Positions 8,303-17,321 of a stretch of 64,000 bases of DNA are shown piece after piece. The stretch covers positions 2,852,001 through 2,916,000 of the forward strand of contig JBMNES010000001.1 in NCBI GenBank assembly GCA_050948905.1. The letters are read 5' to 3'. The DNA comes from DTKD01 sp050948905 (lineage in GTDB: Bacteria > Armatimonadota > UBA5829). A model generated the notes under the pieces. It was not told the DNA's origin. It worked only from the letters and a program-made list of their open reading frames with translations, and did no database searches. Numbering within the stretch: position 1 is the first letter of the stretch; every line of letters begins with the position of its first letter. The position numbers and the translations under genes were made by a program.

Positions 8303-11300
8303 TTATGCCTGATAGTCCTGGATGCTATGGACGGTCGTAGGGCTGTGGTCTTTTGCTACTTTGAGGCCGTTGACAGTGGCCCTTGCTCCGGAGAGAGTGG
8401 TGATAATGGGTATGCCCTCCGCCACGACGGCGCTGCGAATTGTGACTTCGTGCTTGCGAGGCCGCTTACCGCTGGGGGTGTTGATGATTAAGGCTACCTC
8501 GTTGTTTTTGACCAAATCGATCGCATCCGGCCTGCCTTCCCCTATTTTGGAGATTATTCGTGCAGCGACCCCAGCCTTTTCGATGGCTTCTGCAGTGCCG
8601 CGAGTGGCAGCGATGTTAAACCCCAACTGACTTAGACTTGCAGCCACTTCGCCGATGTCGGATTTGTCCGGGCCGGCAACGCTGATAAAGACGGTGCCAG
8701 CCTGCGGTAGATTCTGACCCGCTGCGAGTTCGGCTTTGAGATACGCGTCGCCAAAATCCGCGTCTATTCCCATCACTGCGCCGGTGGATTTCATCTCCGG
8801 GCCAAGCACAACATCGACTCCGGCGAATCGGGCAAACGGGAGCACCGCCTCTTTTACCGAGACATGCTTTGGCTCGCGTTCGTCGATACCCTGCTCATCA
8901 AGAGATTTACCCATAAGCACGTTCGCTGCTATCTCAGCCCACTTGACACCAGTGGCTTTGCTCACGAACGGAATCGTCAAGGATGCTGCTGGAATGAACT
9001 CTAACACGTAGGCTTTTTCGTCTTTGACAGCAAAGTGTACGTTGGCCAAACCCCGAATGCCAAGCGCGAGAGCTAAAGCCTTTGATTGAGATCGAATCTC
9101 GGCGGTCACGTTATCGGGAAGACTGAAGGGCGGCAGAGATGCCGCGCTGTCACCAGAGTGCACACCTGCCTGTTCGATTCGTTCCATAACACCACAAATC
9201 ACGGCCCTTTCGCCGTCGCACACGATGTCCACATCCACCCCAACTGCATCTTCCAGGAACTTTTCGAGAACATACGGATATTCTGAGGATATTTGCGTGC
9301 AGCAATCACACAGATCTTCGGCATCGTAAACGATCTCCGGTGGCTTTACATTAAAAGGTTCAGCACAACGAACCATGACCGGATAGCCGATGGCCGATGC
9401 AGATTCTGTAGCCTGTTCGATATCTTTCACAATAGCGTGATCTGTCTGTTTCAAGTCGAGTTCTTTAAGCAGATCGCGAAGGAGCGCTGGGCTTTGTGCA
9501 CGATTTAGATTATCTGACGATGTGCCAAATATTTTCACTCCGGCTGCATTCAGAGACTCGGCTAGACGCAGGGCGGCCTGACCTCCCATTTGTACTATCA
9601 CACCCGTCGGTTGCTCTCGATTGATCACTTCCAACACGCCCTCGATAGTCAATGGTTCTAAATATAACCCGGTAGTGACTCCAGCCTCGGTAGATATTGC
9701 CTGCGGGTTGCAGTTAATGACGATAGTCTCCCAACCAGCCCTTTTGAATTCAGCGGCTGCCCGGGCGCAGCTATGATCATAAGACAAGCCCTGACCTATC
9801 CTGTTCGGCCCGCTGGCTATTATGAGAACTTTTTCGCGATCACTCGCAACGCAGTTCGAGTTCTCAACTGAGTATGTAGAGTAAAAGGACTGACTCGCAC
9901 CTGCAGCACAGTAGCCCGGCCTTATGCCGAGCACATTTCGCCTCTGCCTGACCTGGTCTTCGGTGGTTTCCAGCAAATACGCCAACTGTGCGTCGGAATA
10001 TCCAAGACGTTTGGCTTCCTGCAGGGTGGCCGAAGCCACACTTACCAGGGATTGATCTGCCAGTTTAGACTCGAATTGAATTAACTCCTGAATCTTATCG
10101 ATGACCCATTCATCGACTCCACTGCGATCCCGTATCTCCGACTTCGACATTCCCTTTTGCAGGGCAAGACGAATATAGTACAGACGGTTAGGGTTCGGCT
10201 GGGCAAGCCGCGGCCGGATAGAGGCCAAATCTAGCTGATCCATTTCGGAATCTAAACCGTCGGAACCCAATCCTGAGCGGCCGATCTCCAATGAGCGAAT
10301 ACCCTTTTGCAGTGCTTCAGAGAAATTGCCACCAAATGAAATCGCCTCTCCCACTGATTTCATCGAGGTACCAAGGGTGTCATCCGCGCCTGCGAACTTG
10401 TCAAAGTCGAATCTCGGCAGCCTCAGCACAAGGTGATCTTTGTTCCATTCAATGGTTTTCGCGCCTGTTATCTCGGCTAAAGTTAGACCGACAGCGAGAG
10501 AAGGGGCGATATTACTGATGGGATAACCGGTCGCTTTCTCGACAAAGCCGGAGATTTGAGTAGTTCCTGGGGAGGCGCCGAGGACAACTGCTCCGTTAGA
10601 ATCAGGATCCAGAGCAAACCGAATACTTAATTCACCCACAACGCCGACAGCCTGTGCCACCTTTTTGGACAACACCGTAAGTTCGCCAATTTGTATATCG
10701 GATAGACTTTGAGGCGAAATTATCGCGATAGAGTCCGCTCCGTTGACCTGCACAGGATCAATATGCTCAATAATACCTACAACTACAACCTCTCCAGTGC
10801 AGTCTCGCATCACCTCGACTTCAATCCCCTTGAACCCGAGAAGAGCCCTTTCAACTAGAACCTGTTGAGTCGGGCTGGCCTCAAGCGCACAGGACAACAT
10901 ATGCATATACTCTTCACGGTTGTAAGCGATCGCACTCCCTGAGCCCGCCGAAGTATACGATGGGCGGACTGCTACAGGAAATTTGAGATCGCTGATAATC
11001 TGCAGGCCCTCGTCGATGGATTTGGCGATATGGCTGGCTGGAACGCAAATAGCCGCTCGCTCCATCGTTTCCTTGAAGAGCTTTCTATCCTCGCATCTAG
11101 CTATCGCTCGCTCGTCTGAGCCAATCAACTCGACTCCGTAGCGCGCCAGAACCCCTTCCTTATTAAGAAGCATGCTCAGGTTCAAGGCACTCTGCCCGCC
11201 AACTGCAGAAAACAGCGCGTCGGGGTTTTCCTTTTCTATGACACGCCCAACCCACTGGCTGGTCAGCGGCTCAATGTAGGAGTGATCCGCGACGTCTATA

Positions 11301-11470
11301 TCCGTGAGAGCCGCATCAGGATTAGGATCAATTACAACGATCTCGTATCCCATCCCACGCAGCACATGCGATGCGGCGGTGGCAGCGTAGTCGGATTGAC
11401 CCGCCTGGCCAATTGTCACCGGCCCTCCGCCAATGATCATAATTTTTTTGATATCTGTTCGTTTAGGCAT
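8303..11470 (-). CDS. Divergent carbamoyl-phosphate synthase large-subunit-like protein with degraded ATP-grasp sites
   Basis: 1055 aa from the ATG at 11470 (MPKRTDIKK, the usual CarB N-terminus). The full CarB order is kept: two ATP-grasp halves (about 1-400 and 545-920), the oligomerisation domain between them, and the C-terminal MGS-like allosteric domain (about 923-1055). Catalytic residues are not kept. Against E. coli CarB the N-terminal metal ligands Gln285/Glu299/Asn301 are Arg284/Gly298/Ser300, and Arg303/Arg306 are Gly302/Gln305. In the C-terminal half Gln829 is His812, Asn843 is Ile826, Arg845 is Ala828 and Arg848 is Leu831; only Glu841 (Glu824) survives. Both glycine-rich loops are altered (TSAGSGSA and CAEPFNVK). 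The frame is intact over 3 kb, so it is selected. No carA is adjacent. I infer a non-catalytic or altered paralog, perhaps a sensor using the MGS domain. Confidence 0.85.
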   Translation of the reverse strand: MPKRTDIKKIMIIGGGPVTIGQAGQSDYAATAASHVLRGMGYEIVVIDPNPDAALTDIDVADHSYIEPLTSQWVGRVIEKENPDALFSAVGGQSALNLSMLLNKEGVLARYGVELIGSDERAIARCEDRKLFKETMERAAICVPASHIAKSIDEGLQIISDLKFPVAVRPSYTSAGSGSAIAYNREEYMHMLSCALEASPTQQVLVERALLGFKGIEVEVMRDCTGEVVVVGIIEHIDPVQVNGADSIAIISPQSLSDIQIGELTVLSKKVAQAVGVVGELSIRFALDPDSNGAVVLGASPGTTQISGFVEKATGYPISNIAPSLAVGLTLAEITGAKTIEWNKDHLVLRLPRFDFDKFAGADDTLGTSMKSVGEAISFGGNFSEALQKGIRSLEIGRSGLGSDGLDSEMDQLDLASIRPRLAQPNPNRLYYIRLALQKGMSKSEIRDRSGVDEWVIDKIQELIQFESKLADQSLVSVASATLQEAKRLGYSDAQLAYLLETTEDQVRQRRNVLGIRPGYCAAGASQSFYSTYSVENSNCVASDREKVLIIASGPNRIGQGLSYDHSCARAAAEFKRAGWETIVINCNPQAISTEAGVTTGLYLEPLTIEGVLEVINREQPTGVIVQMGGQAALRLAESLNAAGVKIFGTSSDNLNRAQSPALLRDLLKELDLKQTDHAIVKDIEQATESASAIGYPVMVRCAEPFNVKPPEIVYDAEDLCDCCTQISSEYPYVLEKFLEDAVGVDVDIVCDGERAVICGVMERIEQAGVHSGDSAASLPPFSLPDNVTAEIRSQSKALALALGIRGLANVHFAVKDEKAYVLEFIPAASLTIPFVSKATGVKWAEIAANVLMGKSLDEQGIDEREPKHVSVKEAVLPFARFAGVDVVLGPEMKSTGAVMGIDADFGDAYLKAELAAGQNLPQAGTVFISVAGPDKSDIGEVAASLSQLGFNIAATRGTAEAIEKAGVAARIISKIGEGRPDAIDLVKNNEVALIINTPSGKRPRKHEVTIRSAVVAEGIPIITTLSGARATVNGLKVAKDHSPTTVHSIQDYQA

Positions 11471-11543
11471 CGTGGACAATCCCCCACCCTGCAAAAAATA
11501 GATTCTGACTATACTCCGAATGGCGTGTTCTTTGTAATCTGCG

Positions 11544-11572
11544 AACCGTTGCAGTAAGACGCTGCAACGGTT
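11544..11572. other. Strong hairpin between rnpB and the CarB-like gene
   Basis: Perfect 11-bp stem (AACCGTTGCAG with CTGCAACGGTT) and a 7-base loop, 60 bases past the rnpB 3' end on the minus strand. There is no T-tract on either side, so it could be an RNA 3' processing or stability element, or a terminator of unusual type. A weak promoter-like TATAGT lies between it and the CarB-like start. Confidence 0.45.
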
Positions 11573-11631
11573 GTCTCCGATCCAGATTGCTATTCACTAA
11601 GGAATATATCGCCAGATTAGTTTGTACAATT

Positions 11632-12018
11632 GAGCGAGTCTGTAAGCCGGGTTCTGTCCGGCCGCCAAAGCGACCGGGGTGATCATCTATCTAGACCACG
11701 TGTTGCCACGTGGCTCAAGCGGCGACACCCGGGAGGTTAGCGGGCCGCTTCAGCCCTCCCCTATTCGGCCTTGCTCCAGGTGGGGTTTACCAAGCCTCCG
11801 CCTCACGACGGAGCTGGTGGTCTCTTACACCACCGTTTCAGCTTTCCTCACCAATCATGCAACAGGTGCCAAGCACCCATCACTTTCCTGGCGGGGGTTT
11901 TCTTTTCTGTGGCACTTTCCCTAGTCCGTTACTGGACCGGTTGCTGCTGGCAACCACCCTGCCCTGCGGAGCCCGGACTTTCCTCGTCGATTTCTCGGCG
12001 CGATCACCCGACTCGCTC
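11632..12018 (-). ncRNA. rnpB: RNase P RNA, bacterial class A
   Basis: About 387 nt. It carries the universal RNase P RNA blocks: GAGGAAAGTCCGGGC followed by a GCAGGGTG segment near the 5' end, GGTAAACCCCAC and GAGCAAGGCC in the middle, and GGACAGAACCCGGCTTA at the 3' end. The terminal P1 helix closes the molecule, with GAGCGAGTC at 11632-11640 pairing with GACTCGCTC at 12010-12018. It is the catalytic RNA that removes 5' leaders from tRNA precursors. It lies just downstream of the 5S gene on the same strand, which is unusual. No strong promoter of its own was found between the 5S terminator and its start. Confidence 0.96.
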
Positions 12019-12056
12019 ACTAACATGGTAACAGGATATAATCAGCCTTACAAGCG

Positions 12057-12084
12057 AAAGCCTCCGCATTTCTGCGGAGGCTTT
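12057..12084 (-). terminator. Hairpin terminator of the 23S-5S unit
   Basis: Perfect 12-bp stem (AAAGCCTCCGCA with TGCGGAGGCTTT) closed by a GAAA loop on the minus strand, 11 bases past the 5S gene. The T-tract is short (CTTT), so some readthrough into rnpB is possible. Confidence 0.65.
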
Positions 12085-12094
12085 GAATAATAAT

Positions 12095-12209
12095 CCTGGC
12101 AACGACCTATTTTCCCGAGGCCTCACGCCCCAGTATCGTCGGCCCAGGTGGGCTTAACTACCGTGTTCGGAATGGGAACGGGTGGACCCCCACCGGTATG
12201 GTCACCAGG
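12095..12209 (-). rRNA. rrf: 5S ribosomal RNA
   Basis: About 115 nt. The terminal helix is formed by CCTGGTGACC at the 5' end and GTTGCCAGG at the 3' end. The conserved internal blocks CCCATTCCGAACACGG and AGTTAAGCCC (loop B and C region) are present. It follows 23S at the normal position, beyond the 23S trailer. Confidence 0.96.
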
Positions 12210-12245
12210 AAATCGGTAACCTGTTTATTGTTTTCAGTTATCAAA

Positions 12246-12272
12246 GTCATTTGAACACTGTATTGAGTGCGC
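12246..12272 (-). other. 23S processing stem, 3' (trailer) arm
   Basis: This 27-base segment pairs along its whole length with 15801-15827 on the transcript (two G-U pairs, no mismatches). It brackets the 23S gene and is the expected RNase III precursor stem. Confidence 0.88.
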
Positions 12273-12430
12273 GCGAGTCTAAGGTAAATCATTGCAAATG
12301 GTCAAGCCCTCGGTCTATTAGTACGGCTTAGCTAAATACATTACTGCACTTACACTTGCCGCCTATCAACCCGGTCGTCTACCGGGGACCTTACCAGGTT
12401 AACCCTGTGAGAAGATTAATCTTGTGGCGA

Positions 12431-12462
<32 letters not shown>

Positions 12463-12522
12463 CTTCCAGACATAGCTACTCGGCACCTGCCGTTGGCACG
12501 ACAACCGATACACCAGAGGTCT

Positions 12523-12553
<31 letters not shown>

Positions 12554-12580
12554 CCCCACTCAATCTTCTTGCGCCCGCAT

Positions 12581-12664
<84 letters not shown>

Positions 12665-12669
12665 GACTA

Positions 12670-12711
<42 letters not shown>

Positions 12712-12741
12712 TGCCGTCGCTGTGAGCGCTTGGGCAAGATA

Positions 12742-12772
<31 letters not shown>

Positions 12773-12931
12773 ATGAACCCTGGCCATTCCACTCTGAGCC
12801 AGAGGGTCATTAAGCCCTGGTTTCCCACCTGCTCGAGCCGTCGCTCTCGCAGTCAAGATCGCTTATGCCTTTATACTCTAACGGCTGATTTCCAACCAGC
12901 CTGAGCGATCCTTTGGACGCCTCCGTTACTT

Positions 12932-12971
<40 letters not shown>

Positions 12972-13201
12972 CTGTCCTATGCCCGGATAACGAACAATAG
13001 TTAGAATTTCAGCCTAACAAGGGTGGTATTCCACTGCTGAGTTGCCTCTCCCACCTATTCTCTACATATTAAACCAAAACCCAATATCAAGGTGTAGTAA
13101 AGCTCCACGGGGTCTTCCCGTCCTGATGCGGGTAATGCGCATCTTCACGCATGCTACAACTTCGCCGAGTCCATCGTTGAGACAGCGCTCAAGTCGTTAC
13201 A

Positions 13202-13272
<71 letters not shown>

Positions 13273-13301
13273 ATTCACCAGGGCTTCGATTCAGAGCTTC
13301 A

Positions 13302-13741
13302 TCCGAAGTCCGACGTCAGATGTCCGCAGTTCGAATATCTTCACTGCCACGCCACTTACTTATAGTGACGTGAAGAGAACGACCAACGTGATCACGTAAC
13401 TCATTAAGCGTGTCATATTCGCTTTGTTCGATATAACCGTGCCGATATGCCAACTCCAATTGACATCCTAGCTCAGTACACGAACCAAGAGCATTAATAA
13501 GAAAACGCTTGAAGTCTGCAACATAACGACTACGACCATATCCTTCTGCTATGTTTGCGGGATCACTCTCAGCCGATAATCGCATCTGTCTGCCTAGTTC
13601 GTTTCTAGCGAACATCGGAAACTTCAACGTCAACGGCTTTATCGCTATCGCTAATTCCATAGCCATACGATATACTCGTAAATCATCCAGACTCTTGATC
13701 ACCTTGTTCCGAACCTCCAACTCCTGACATCGGACCTCGAA
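13302..13741 (-). other. 23S rRNA intervening sequence (IVS) with 18-bp terminal stem
   Basis: 440-bp insertion in the domain IV part of 23S, where a short hairpin tip (apparently helix 68) would normally be. Its ends, 13302-13319 and 13724-13741, pair over 18 positions on the RNA with only G-U wobbles. It carries an ORF for a four-helix bundle IVS protein. In known cases such stems are cut by RNase III and the rRNA is left fragmented. Most described IVSs sit in helices 25 and 45, so this site is less common. Confidence 0.9.
13316..13720 (-). CDS. 23S rRNA-intervening-sequence four-helix bundle protein
   Basis: 134 aa, almost filling the IVS inside the 23S gene and on the same strand. It matches the S23/IVS protein family: LDDLRVYRMAMELA near the start, the signature PANIAEGYGRS in the middle, and FKRFLINALGSCTEL in the third helix. 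Family members form four-helix bundles that assemble as pentamers. Their function is unknown; RNA binding or protection of fragmented rRNA has been suggested. The start is at 13720, next to the terminal stem, so translation would have to occur from the rRNA precursor or from the excised fragment. The coding frame is intact, so the element is not decayed. Confidence 0.9.
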   Translation of the reverse strand: MEVRNKVIKSLDDLRVYRMAMELAIAIKPLTLKFPMFARNELGRQMRLSAESDPANIAEGYGRSRYVADFKRFLINALGSCTELGCQLELAYRHGYIEQSEYDTLNELRDHVGRSLHVTISKWRGSEDIRTADI

Positions 13742-13973
13742 TTGACCCCTCCTGTTAACCTTCTGGCATTGGGCAGGTGTCAGCCCCTATACATCAGCTT
13801 TCGCTTTAGCAGAGACCTGTGTTTTTGTTAAACAGTCGCTCGAGCCTTGTCACTGCGGCCCCAGATAAGAAATAGTGTCAAAACTACACCCATCCAGGGC
13901 ACCCCTTCTCCCGAAGTTACGGGGTTAACTTGCCTAGTTCCTTAACGATGGTTATCTCGCACGCCTTAGTATC

Positions 13974-14008
<35 letters not shown>

Positions 14009-14611
14009 ACAACTCCTTACTCGCTAGAGGTTTTTCTTGGCGGCATGAAAGACTACTTCGCTTCACATCTCTGATCCACTCGTCACTTGCCGAGATTATA
14101 TATCCGGCGGATTTGCCTACCGGAAAATCCCTACAAATGAACACGGACAACCAATACCGTGCTTAGTCCAACTACGCCGCGTCACCCCAATATTTCGCTC
14201 AAACGCAAGAAGCCGGTTCAGGAATATACACCTGATGTCCATCGACTACGCCATTCGGCCTCGCCTTAGGTCCGACTAAACTCAAGAGGACGATCCTTCC
14301 TTAAGAACCCTTAGGCTTTCGGCGGAGATGATTCTCACATCTCTTCTCGCTACTCATTCCGGCATCCTCACTTGAATGCAGTCCACCACTCCTTACGGTA
14401 TGACTTCAACCCGCATTCAACGCTCTCCTACCAGACCGGCTTACGCCGGCCTCCAAAGCTTCGGTGATTGGCTTGAGCCCCCTTACATTATCGGCGCAAA
14501 ATCACATTCGACCAGTAAGCTGTTACGCACTTCTTAGACGGTGGCTGCTTCTAAGCCAACATCCTGGTTGTCTATGCAATCTCACATCCTTTTACACTTA
14601 GCCAATACTTA

Positions 14612-14650
<39 letters not shown>

Positions 14651-15145
14651 TACGAAACTTATCTCCCGCAGTCTCACTGCTGCGCTTCATGTCCCGGCAT
14701 TCGGAGTTTGGTTGATTTTGGTAACCTGGTAGGGCCCCTAGACCATCCAGTGCTCTACCTCCGGAACAAAACACGCAACGCTGCACCTAAATGCATTTCG
14801 GAGAGAACCAGCTATCTCCGAGTTCGATTAGCATTTCACCTACTACCCACAGCTCATCCAAGCCGTTTTCAACCGACACTGGTTCGGTCCTCCACTCGCG
14901 GTTAAGCGAGCTTCAACCTGGCCATGGGTAGATCACTCGGTTTCGGGTCTACTGAACGCTACTAGACGCCCTATTAGGACTCGCTTTCGCTACGGCTACA
15001 CGTATAAAACGCTTAACCTCGCAACGTAAAGTAACTCGCCGGATCATTATGCAAAAGGCACGCCATCACACTAACCTATAAATAGATTATAGTGCTCTGA
15101 CTGTTCGTAGGCATATGGTTTCAGGTTCTATTTCACTCCCCTCCC

Positions 15146-15176
<31 letters not shown>

Positions 15177-15800
15177 ATCCGCTATCGGTGGCAAAGAGTA
15201 TTTAGCCTTAGACGGTGGTCCGCCCAGATTCACGCAAGATTACTCGTGACCCGCGCTACTCGGGTATCGAACGCAAGACTAATCGCTTTCGCCTACAAGG
15301 CTCTCACTTCCTATGGCGCGACTTTCCAGTCAACTTCGACTAACGATTAGTTTGATAACTTGCCGGCTAACTCGCAGTTCGCCAGTCCGACCCCACAACA
15401 CCCATACCGCAACGGCTGCGTCCTATCACACGATACAGGTTTAGGCTAATCCGATTTCGCTCGCCGCTACTCACGGAATCGCTTCGCTTTCTTTTACTCG
15501 GGTTACTAAGATGTTTCAGTTCACCCGCTTACCCCCGTATGCCTATGTATTCAGCATACGGTGACACCGCATAACCAGTGCCAGGTTCCCCCATTCGGGA
15601 ATCGCCGGATCTAAGCATGTTTGCTGCTCCCCGACGCGTTTCGCCGCTTACTGCGCCCTTCTTCGGCTCTTTGCCCCAAGGCATCCGCCATACGCCCTTT
15701 GTAGCTTGACCAAACCTTTTATGTGGTTAACGATTAAACATATCACACGGCCTTGCAACCGCATAACACAAAACCGCCAACCGGTCCTTAAACTACGCAT

Positions 15801-15827
15801 GCGCACTCAATACAATATTCAAATGAC
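15801..15827 (-). other. 23S processing stem, 5' (leader) arm
   Basis: Pairs with 12246-12272 over 27 bp around the 23S gene. The same stem on both sides argues that the 23S locus is correctly assembled. Confidence 0.88.
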
Positions 15828-15890
15828 AATGAACGAATCACGCTCAATCTACCGAGCGTCGCGCCTGGCTTGTGCCTGGCACGGAAGATT

Positions 15891-15920
15891 AGTATACAAC
15901 GCCCGCCTCACGATAGTCAA
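15891..15920 (-). promoter_or_regulatory. Promoter for the 23S-5S unit, inside the tRNA-Ala/23S spacer
   Basis: Minus strand: -35 TTGACT (15915-15920), 18-bp spacer, -10 TATACT (15891-15896). It lies 31 bases past tRNA-Ala and upstream of the 23S leader arm, so 23S and 5S can be transcribed apart from the tRNAs. Confidence 0.75.
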
Positions 15921-15950
15921 GGCATTCGGCGATATATTTTAAAAAGTTTT

Positions 15951-16026
15951 TGGTGGAGGCTAGGGGATTCGAACCCCTGACCCCATCCGTGCAAGGGATG
16001 TGCTCTCCCAGCTGAGCTAAGCCCCC
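15951..16026 (-). tRNA. tRNA-Ala(UGC)
   Basis: 76 nt with encoded CCA. The acceptor stem GGGGGCT/AGCCTCC holds the G3-U70 pair, the identity mark of tRNA-Ala. The anticodon loop TTTGCAC-type sequence gives UGC. It is one of the two tRNAs usually found in the 16S-23S spacer. Confidence 0.97.
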
Positions 16027-16036
16027 ATCTTCAAAG

Positions 16037-17008
16037 CTACGCATCCTTGCGAATTGCAAGATACGTATACGGAAAGAACGCCTGCACCGGGATATTAAAC
16101 AGCTTCAACGGACGATACATCAACCTGTAAATCAGGTGAAGCCCACTATAAACTGCTCTCCGAACCTCGCTACCCTTGCCCGGGTTCATAATGTCCCGAA
16201 AGTAAACCCCAACATTGCCGTCAGCCGTCTGGCATAATCTCGAACCAGGTAGCCACTTCAACAAAGCAAACAGGTTTACTCCGACAAAACCACCGTCAAT
16301 CAATCGTTCCCGGTTGATCTCGCCTTCAATCCGCCTGCAAAACAGCCTCACAAACGGCAATGCAAGTTTCACAGGCAGCCAATGTACCAACGGCAGATTT
16401 GTTGTGTGGTATTCCAATGGCCAAAGCCTGTTTGGCGACCCCACAACGTAAAACAAACCGCCTGGCTTCAGAAGCCTCCAGCACTCCGCCGCGAATTGCT
16501 CACGCTGCTCAGGAGCTATATGCTCAAAGACTCCCGATGCCAAAACTCCATCAAAAGAGCCATCCTCAAAAGGCAGCCTGGCAGTCTGCTCGGTCTCGAT
16601 AAAGCTCGCGAGACCGGAAAGCCCATAATCCTCGACCCTCATCCGAGCGGCCTTCAGATACTTGGCCTGCACATCCACACCAGTTACTTTATGCCCGCAA
16701 CGAGCAAGGATAACCGCCGAGGTCCCCGTGCCACAGCCAAAATCCAATATTCTGGCTGGATCACCCTCAGGTGGGAAATGCTTGAATACAGCCCGCAAGG
16801 CTCGTTCAACGTATTCCACACATTCCGTGCGCTTAAGGTCGTTTATAACCCATTGTTCGCCGTTTAATTGGGCAAACTCTTCCAGCGTCGGAACAGACAG
16901 CACGGTCTCTATGCTTTGAGTGGTATGACTATAACGTCTGCCATCCCACTGTGTACCAGTAACGGACAGCTTTCGTCTATCGCCAAGATCCTCAATAGAA
17001 ATAGGCAT
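16037..17008 (-). CDS. Class I SAM-dependent methyltransferase between tRNA-Ile and tRNA-Ala
   Basis: 323 aa. It has the Rossmann methyltransferase motifs: ILDFGCGTGTS (motif I, SAM glycine loop), VTGVDVQ (acidic residue binding the ribose), DGSFDGVLASGVFEHI (motif IV) and LLKPGGLFYVVGSPN (motif V/VI). This is the type-11 style common in lipid, quinone and surface-sugar pathways; I see no known rRNA or tRNA methylase signature. It starts 20 bases after tRNA-Ile and ends 10 bases before tRNA-Ala, so it must share their transcript and would be freed by tRNA processing. Its SD is weak (GGTAAAG). The location suggests insertion into an ancestral rRNA operon spacer. The substrate is unknown. Confidence 0.85.
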   Translation of the reverse strand: MPISIEDLGDRRKLSVTGTQWDGRRYSHTTQSIETVLSVPTLEEFAQLNGEQWVINDLKRTECVEYVERALRAVFKHFPPEGDPARILDFGCGTGTSAVILARCGHKVTGVDVQAKYLKAARMRVEDYGLSGLASFIETEQTARLPFEDGSFDGVLASGVFEHIAPEQREQFAAECWRLLKPGGLFYVVGSPNRLWPLEYHTTNLPLVHWLPVKLALPFVRLFCRRIEGEINRERLIDGGFVGVNLFALLKWLPGSRLCQTADGNVGVYFRDIMNPGKGSEVRRAVYSGLHLIYRLMYRPLKLFNIPVQAFFPYTYLAIRKDA

Positions 17009-17028
17009 CTTTACCGTAGATACAGCAA

Positions 17029-17105
<77 letters not shown>

Positions 17106-17123
17106 ACGCGCCAAATTAACAAC

Positions 17124-17147
17124 AAAAAGGGAAGCGATCCGCCTCCC
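17124..17147 (-). terminator. Intrinsic terminator (attenuator candidate) in the tRNA-Ile leader
   Basis: On the minus strand GGGAGGCG pairs with CGCTTCCC (8 bp, one G-U) and is followed by TTTTTGTTG. It lies between the promoter at 17254-17282 and tRNA-Ile. Upstream segments 17206-17212 and 17146-17152 can pair (CCTATGT with ACATAGG) and would disrupt its base. A competing pair, AGAGCC (17211-17216) with GGCTCT (17172-17177), shares two bases with that antiterminator. Confidence 0.6.
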
Positions 17148-17253
17148 TATGTCAAGGAACGATCTGCTTTTAGAGCCAGTTTTTAGATGTCCATAATGGA
17201 AACCAACATAGGCTCTTCAGGCGCGCAACCCACAACGTCAACGCGCAGGATAT

Positions 17254-17282
17254 ATTATAAAGACCGGCCGCACCAAAGTCAA
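17254..17282 (-). promoter_or_regulatory. Strong promoter of the tRNA-Ile / methyltransferase / tRNA-Ala unit
   Basis: Minus strand: -35 TTGACT (17277-17282), 17-bp spacer, perfect -10 TATAAT (17254-17259). The start is near 17247, giving a leader of about 140 nt before tRNA-Ile. Confidence 0.82.
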
Positions 17283-17321
17283 GACTGAATAGGCAGAAAT
17301 CTTATCTCAATTTCAGCATTT

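Noticed and set aside
11679..12090. Several overlapping ORFs of 80-126 codons
   Set aside because: They lie antisense to RNase P RNA, whose conserved blocks and P1 helix explain the sequence.
17124..17247. 6S RNA as identity of the tRNA-Ile leader
   Set aside because: Too short (about 124 nt) and the paired arms do not form the long central bubble of 6S RNA.
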